NCBI GenBank assembly: GCA_013002465.1
Contig: JABDJO010000079.1
Coordinates: forward strand, 1-38,605
Direction: 5' to 3'
DNA: 38,605 nucleotides
From: Silicimonas sp.
Lineage (GTDB): Bacteria; Pseudomonadota; Alphaproteobacteria; Rhodobacterales; Rhodobacteraceae
Below, piece after piece: positions 34,354 through 38,605 of this stretch. Positions within the stretch are counted from its first letter, which is position 1, and each line of letters begins with the position of its first letter. Both the position numbers and the translations under genes were made by a program. The notes under the pieces were generated by a model. That model saw only the letters and a list, made by a program, of their open reading frames with translations, had not been told where the DNA came from and searched no databases.

Positions 34354-36171
34354 ATGACCCAAGGCAACGACAGCGAACCGAAGATGTCTTTTTGGCGACG
34401 CAACCTGTTTTGGGGGATGCCGATCGCAGGTGTTTCCGGCGCCTTTGCTGCCGGGATCATCTTCTGGGGTGGGTTCAACACAGCAATGGAAGCCACGAAC
34501 ACCGAAACCTTCTGCGTTTCATGCCACGAAATGGAAAATTTCGTTTTCGAGGAATACCAGGGCACTATCCACGACGTGAACCGCTCGGGCGTGGGCGCCG
34601 TGTGCTCGGATTGCCACGTGCCAAAGGATTGGACCCACAAGATGATCCGCAAGGTCAAGGCCAGCCGTGAACTTTACGGCAAGGTCATGGGCACCATCAA
34701 CACCAAGGAAAAGTTCGAGGCGAAACGCCTGCATCTGGCAATGAACGAATGGGAAAGGATGAAGGCCAACGACAGCCGCGAATGCCGCAACTGTCACCAC
34801 TTTGAATCCATGCTGCCCGAGTTTCAGAAACCTCGCGCCCGCCAGCAGCACCTGAACGCGATGGAAGCAGGCCAGACCTGTATCGACTGCCACAAGGGCA
34901 TTGCGCATTCCGACCTGCGCGACCGGGCCGACGAAGATTACCTGGAGGAACTTGAAGCACCGAACCCGGCCTTCATTCGCGACGTGCCCGAAGCTTATCT
35001 GGCAAGCCTTGCACGCATCACCGAAAAAGAAACGGCAGAGGCAACCGCCAGGAAAGACACCGAAAAGGCCGAACGTGAAGCGGTCATGGAGCAAATCGCG
35101 GCCGCCGTTGAAGCGGCCCGGGCGGAAGAACGCGCCAAGATCGAAAGCGAAGGCACCCAGGTCGCCTCGACCGATGGCGGCGGCACGGGTGGCGGTGCTG
35201 CGGGAAGCGTTGCACCGGATATCGACTGGTCAGCGGTGTCGGGTTCCGATTTGACGCTGTTTTATCCCGGCCAGGCTTCGTTTGAATGGGTACAGAACGG
35301 CAAGCAGCATGGCGGCGCACGCCCGCTGACCAAGGGTGGCGACAAATGCACGACTTGCCACGCCGCGGAACTGGAAACGATCGGCAACAAGATCGTCGCA
35401 GGCACCGAAGACACCGAACCAACCCCGATCCCCGGCAAGCGCGGCACCATCGACGCCACGGTGCAAGCCACCCACGATGGCGAGAACCTTTACATCCGGG
35501 TCCAGTGGCCCGATGCAGGCCACAACCCTGCGCCCTTCGTGGATGGCGGGAAAATGGACCCTGACAACCAGATCAAGGTCGCCATGATGATTACCGGCAC
35601 CGGTATCGAGCTTGGCGAAGCGGTCGGGTGCTGGGCCTCGTGCCACGCCGACAATTCCTATATGCCGTTTGATCCGGGTGCCGATGCCATCGCCGCAAGT
35701 GCCGAGGTTGCCGAGCAGCTTCAGGCCGAAGGCACGATCACCAAGTACCTTTCGGAAAGCCGCGACAAGATCGAAATCCGCGGCCGTCGGGGCAAGGCTC
35801 AGGGCGGCTGGGACAAACTGAAGGCGGCTGACGAAATCGAGCAATATCTGGCGGACGGCACCTTCCTTGATCTCTTGCGTGTCTATGCCGATGGCTCGGC
35901 CACGAACGGGTACATTCTGGATCGCCGCATCCAGAACGACGGCGAAATTGCCGGTGAAGCCAGCCTTGAAGCCGGTCTTTGGACCGTGGTGTTCTCGCGC
36001 CCGTTGAACTCGGGCGCGCCAGGCGATGTGCCGCTTGAGGCGGGCACGACCTATACCGTCGGGTTTGCCATCCATGACGATTTCGCCGCTGCGCGGTTCC
36101 ACCACGTCACGTTAGACACCAGCCTTGCACTGGACGACGAAAACGCGACAATCAACGTGGTAAGTCAGTAA
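34354..36171 (+). CDS. NapC/NirT-type tetrahaem cytochrome fused to an ethylbenzene-dehydrogenase-type haem domain
   Basis: 605-residue membrane-anchored multihaem protein. One N-terminal transmembrane helix (about residues 18-40) is followed by a NapC/NirT domain with four haem sites (C54-H58, C84-H88, C144-H148, C176-H180). Then comes a charged coiled-coil linker (about 223-266) and a glycine-rich spacer (about 274-285). The C-terminal half opens with a fifth site C332-TT-C335-H336 and resembles the EB_dh/DMSO-dehydrogenase gamma haem-binding domain (YIRVQWPDAGHN, then VGFAIHDDF). A C426-x3-C430-H431 motif could bind another haem. It likely relays electrons from quinol to the periplasm for NirS. 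The start has GGAAGAGGG upstream. Confidence 0.85.
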   Translation: MTQGNDSEPKMSFWRRNLFWGMPIAGVSGAFAAGIIFWGGFNTAMEATNTETFCVSCHEMENFVFEEYQGTIHDVNRSGVGAVCSDCHVPKDWTHKMIRKVKASRELYGKVMGTINTKEKFEAKRLHLAMNEWERMKANDSRECRNCHHFESMLPEFQKPRARQQHLNAMEAGQTCIDCHKGIAHSDLRDRADEDYLEELEAPNPAFIRDVPEAYLASLARITEKETAEATARKDTEKAEREAVMEQIAAAVEAARAEERAKIESEGTQVASTDGGGTGGGAAGSVAPDIDWSAVSGSDLTLFYPGQASFEWVQNGKQHGGARPLTKGGDKCTTCHAAELETIGNKIVAGTEDTEPTPIPGKRGTIDATVQATHDGENLYIRVQWPDAGHNPAPFVDGGKMDPDNQIKVAMMITGTGIELGEAVGCWASCHADNSYMPFDPGADAIAASAEVAEQLQAEGTITKYLSESRDKIEIRGRRGKAQGGWDKLKAADEIEQYLADGTFLDLLRVYADGSATNGYILDRRIQNDGEIAGEASLEAGLWTVVFSRPLNSGAPGDVPLEAGTTYTVGFAIHDDFAAARFHHVTLDTSLALDDENATINVVSQ

Positions 36172-36227
36172 AACCAAGGGTGGCCGGGCCCGACCGGCCA
36201 CCTTGCCTCCCGGTACAGGAGATTCAT

Positions 36228-36647
36228 ATGCCTCGGTTTTCGCCCATTGTCCTGGCCGGCCTCTTGGCCGCTTCCCCTGCCCTTGCCGGAAGCGAAAGCG
36301 ACGAAGAAAAACTGGAAATCTGCGCCGAAGCCGAAGAACGTTATGTCGAACTGTTCGGCGCGCCTTCATCCGAAGCCGAAGGCGTTAAGGTCGTGACCAT
36401 GTACAAGTACAATTTCTGCCCGGCCGAACTGACGGTCAAGGTCGGGACCACCGTTCGGTGGGTCAACGTCGACAAACGCACCAGCCATTCCGTTTTGGTC
36501 AAGAACTCGGGAGAGCCAGAATCCGACCGCGCGTTCCCCGAGGAAACCATCGAATTCACGTTCATGATCCCGGGTCCGCAGGACTATCTCTGCGGCCCCC
36601 ATTGGGAAACCCAGAACATGATCGGCATGGTCACGGTCGAGGAATAA
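36228..36647 (+). CDS. Secreted cupredoxin (plastocyanin/pseudoazurin-like)
   Basis: Periplasmic type 1 copper protein, 139 residues, with a signal peptide (residues 1-20, ASPALA). Predicted copper ligands are H87 (TSHSVLV), C122 and H125 (YLCGPHW) and M131 (NMIGMVTV). The C-to-M distance is nine residues, one longer than in plastocyanin or pseudoazurin. Two further cysteines, C32 and C64, could form a disulfide tying an extra N-terminal helix to the barrel. ATG 36228 follows CAGGAG; the longer frame from 36180 lacks support. Its place after nirS and the NirT-like gene suggests that it donates electrons to NirS, NorC or the peroxidase. Confidence 0.87.
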   Translation: MPRFSPIVLAGLLAASPALAGSESDEEKLEICAEAEERYVELFGAPSSEAEGVKVVTMYKYNFCPAELTVKVGTTVRWVNVDKRTSHSVLVKNSGEPESDRAFPEETIEFTFMIPGPQDYLCGPHWETQNMIGMVTVEE

Positions 36648-36717
36648 ATCGCCCGCCAAGGCATTCGATAGTCAGCTTTGCATTTGCGCGGAAAGTCGCA
36701 GTGACCGCGCCTGATCG

Positions 36718-37818
36718 TCATTCCGCTGGCAGGGTTCGCCCCTCAACACCCTCGGACGGCAATCCAAGCGCTTCGGCGTGCAGGTCCATGCGGTAAGGCC
36801 GCGCCGTTGGTGGCAGTGCCTTTTCGATCCGGAACTCCTTGTCCGTCAACTGCCGCCGCAAGGCGCCGAAAACCTCGCCCAAGCCCTCGGCAATCGACTG
36901 GTTCGGCGCGGGCAGGTCATGCCTGATCTTGGCATGAAGGGCAGGCAAGGCATGATAAGGCACCATCGGGAACATGTGATGTTCGACGTGATAGTTCATG
37001 TTCCAATAGATGAAGCGGCTTATCGGGTTCATCAGAACGGTGCGCGAGTTCAGCCGGTGGTCGATCACGTTATCGGCAAGCCCTGTGTGCTGCAAAAGAC
37101 CGGTCAGCAGGAAATGCCAGGACCCATAGATCACCGGCCCGCCGATCAAAAGCAACGGAACAATCGAGCCAAGCAGGAAGGCCGACAGAAAGGTTACGGC
37201 AAAGATCGCAACCCAGACCCGTGCAGCCCGCCGCGCCTTCCCGTGTTCGCTTTCGGGGACATAGGTCTTTTCGGCCGCGTTCAGACCCGTCGTCGCGTAA
37301 CGAAACATCTTGAAGAACCCGTCGATGGAATGCAGCCCGAAGATCAAAAACACGACCTTGAAAACATCGGGGGGCCGCATGGTCACGATTTCGGGGTCCC
37401 GTCCGACGATGATGGTGTCGGTATGGTGGCGCGCATGGCTCCAACGCCAGATCGTCGGATTGCGCAGGATCATGAAGCAGGCAATGTGATAGACGGCGGT
37501 GTTCATCCAGGGCGTCTTGAATGCCGTGCCATGCCCGGCTTCGTGCCACCTGCTATCGGCCCCGCTGGCGTAAAGTACGCCATAGACCAGAAAAACCGGC
37601 ACGGCCCACCCACTTGGCCAGAGCCATGCAGCCAAGCCCCCAAGCACAATCATGGCGCCGTAATAGATTATGCTGTCGCGGATCGCCGGGCCATCGCGGC
37701 GCTTCATCAACTGCTTCATCTCTTTGCGCGGAACTTCGGTATGATACCAGTCCGCAGCCGCCAGACCGATCTCTACGGCCCGCCTGCCACTCTCCCCGGT
37801 CAAGTCATAGTCGCGCAT
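36718..37818 (-). CDS. Membrane fatty acid desaturase
   Basis: Integral membrane di-iron desaturase, 366 residues from ATG 37818 (a GTG at 37839 would add seven). The three histidine boxes are HEAGHG near residue 95, HARHH near 130 and HVEHHMF near 275, with hydrophobic helix pairs between them. The N-terminal GESGRRAVEIGLAAADWYHT segment is typical of an alphaproteobacterial group of desaturases. The substrate acyl chain and position cannot be read from sequence. Oxygen is needed for the reaction, so the gene is unlikely to belong functionally to the denitrification genes it converges with. Confidence 0.88.
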   Translation of the reverse strand: MRDYDLTGESGRRAVEIGLAAADWYHTEVPRKEMKQLMKRRDGPAIRDSIIYYGAMIVLGGLAAWLWPSGWAVPVFLVYGVLYASGADSRWHEAGHGTAFKTPWMNTAVYHIACFMILRNPTIWRWSHARHHTDTIIVGRDPEIVTMRPPDVFKVVFLIFGLHSIDGFFKMFRYATTGLNAAEKTYVPESEHGKARRAARVWVAIFAVTFLSAFLLGSIVPLLLIGGPVIYGSWHFLLTGLLQHTGLADNVIDHRLNSRTVLMNPISRFIYWNMNYHVEHHMFPMVPYHALPALHAKIRHDLPAPNQSIAEGLGEVFGALRRQLTDKEFRIEKALPPTARPYRMDLHAEALGLPSEGVEGRTLPAE

Positions 37819-38028
37819 TACAAGTGCTGGCCTTTTCACATCCGCTACGAACTGCCATGCATCGACCTGCAGTCGCTTTGGCTCGCGTTTCTAGTGTCGT
37901 GCGGGCATCTTGGGTCAGACCGAATTTGGGTGCAACACCTCCGGTGAGCGTCCCATCCCCGGCAGCTACGACCCGATGCCGAGACACCCGTCAAGGCGCA
38001 GGCACCCTCTGCCAATGCGGACGTATTG

Positions 38029-38118
38029 TCAGAATAGCCCGTCAACCATCTGGTTCATCGACAAAAGGAAAACGATGACCAGACCGGACAGGACTATGAA
38101 CCACCAGAAGTTATTCAT
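38029..38118 (-). CDS. 29-residue single-helix membrane microprotein
   Basis: A short frame starts at ATG 38118 and ends with TGA at 38029. It reads MNNFWWFIVLSGLVIVFLLS followed by MNQMVDGLF: a tryptophan-rich start, an uninterrupted hydrophobic helix of about 16 residues and a short polar tail. GAGAGGAG stands about ten bases upstream. The composition is that of small subunits such as CydX, CcoQ or KdpF, but no family is recognised. It is read in the same direction as the desaturase about 210 bp further on. Coding status is inferred from the ribosome site and hydrophobic profile. Confidence 0.55.
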   Translation of the reverse strand: MNNFWWFIVLSGLVIVFLLSMNQMVDGLF

Positions 38119-38450
38119 CGGTTGCAGGCTCCTCTCGACAACACAGATATTCGGATGAAATTCCCTTTCATTCAAGACCATGACCGGGCTGTTGGCCGCT
38201 TTCCTGTGGCCGATTTACCCTGTGATTTCGATGCGCTGCAGGACGCCACCCCAGGCGGAAAACACCTCAAAGAGTGTCGAGAAGCGCGCTCCCACCACCG
38301 CACACCCAAATCTCAATTCGATCTGGCATGGCCATTTCCGGTTGAAATGCAGCACGGACGTCCAGCGGTTTTCGCCTCAACTCCACTTGTCCCAGACTGG
38401 CTGATTTTCACACTTGTTTTCCGTGCCTTTGCGCTGATAGAGACGGCGGT
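38119..38450. other. Intergenic region before tRNA-Ser
   Basis: About 330 bp in which I see no convincing gene. One open frame on the plus strand (from 38180) has no motif and no ribosome site. The stretch probably contains the promoters of the tRNA and of the leftward microprotein. The sequence after the tRNA, to the window end, is AT-richer. Confidence 0.4.
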
Positions 38451-38540
38451 GGAGACGTGGCCGAGTGGTCGAAGGCGCTCCCCTGCTAAGGGAGTAGGCG
38501 GGAAACCGTCTCGAGGGTTCGAATCCCTTCGTCTCCGCCA
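38451..38540 (+). tRNA. tRNA-Ser (anticodon GCU)
   Basis: Class II tRNA with a long variable arm. The acceptor stem GGAGACG (38451-38457) pairs with CGTCTCC (38530-38536); G38537 is the discriminator and CCA (38538-38540) is encoded. The anticodon stem CTCCC/GGGAG encloses CTGCTAA with anticodon GCT at 38485-38487, reading AGC and AGU. The T arm carries GGTTCGAATCC. All elements are intact. Confidence 0.97.
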
Positions 38541-38605
38541 CCACACAATTTCACTCAATTATTCAGAGCTGCACTCCATTAGGAAACTGTCTTATTTATA
38601 TGGCT

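Noticed and set aside
1..38605. CRISPR arrays, insertion sequences or phage genes
   Set aside because: No regularly spaced repeats, transposase or integrase motifs were seen anywhere in the window.

Overview
The window looks like a chromosomal segment of a facultatively denitrifying alphaproteobacterium of the Rhodobacterales (Roseobacter/Paracoccus type). It has high GC, tightly overlapping operons, an ALA-synthase type hemA, a cytochrome cd1 (nirS) denitrification island, a TRAP transporter and FNR/NNR-type boxes of the form TTGAC-N4-GTTAA/GTCAA. No insertion sequences, phage genes or CRISPR arrays were seen.

Layout. (1) 1-1478: 5' part of typA/bipA, running off the left edge. (2) 1577-11097: a carbohydrate/sulfonate catabolic island. 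A GntR regulator heads a leftward operon of two Gfo/Idh/MocA oxidoreductases flanking a TIM-barrel sugar isomerase. Divergent from it is a rightward run of FMN-dependent LLM monooxygenase, aldo-keto reductase, flavin reductase and a three-gene TRAP transporter. The order monooxygenase-AKR-flavin reductase matches the oxidative sulfoquinovose desulfonation set (smoC-smoB-smoA). I infer a sulfo-SMO-like pathway whose usual ABC importer and GH31 sulfoquinovosidase are replaced by a TRAP system and, possibly, the Gfo/isomerase/Gfo module. (3) 11119-15206: rhlE helicase, a Nudix hydrolase, a Sel1-repeat protein and a di-haem cytochrome c peroxidase. (4) 15208-24316: a leftward haem d1 operon, nirE-C-F-DL-G-H-J-N, continuing into a two-domain CbiX chelatase, a small membrane protein and hemA. 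(5) 24616-30195: NNR-type boxes and the rightward norCBQDEF operon. (6) 30199-32371: a DUF4202 protein and two divergent Crp/Fnr regulators. (7) 32489-36647: nirS with its own box, a NirT-like multihaem cytochrome fused to an ethylbenzene-dehydrogenase-type haem domain, and a secreted cupredoxin. (8) 36718 to the end: a fatty acid desaturase, a 29-residue membrane microprotein and tRNA-Ser(GCU).

How it works together. NirS reduces nitrite to NO and NorCB reduces NO to N2O. NorQ/NorD activate NorCB, and NorE/NorF are accessory. The nirE operon makes haem d1 from uroporphyrinogen III via precorrin-2 and sirohaem. CbiX could supply the iron chelatase step and HemA the ALA precursor. The NirT-like cytochrome and the cupredoxin are probable electron carriers to NirS. 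The two Crp/Fnr proteins both carry the E-x-x-S-R recognition helix expected to read the TTGAC/TTGAG boxes found before nirE/norC, nirS, hemA and one regulator. In two clear cases (norC, hemA) the distance from box centre to -10 element is the same, 28.5 bp, as expected of activators bound near -41.5.

Limits: all assignments come from reading translated sequence and motifs by eye; no database search was run.
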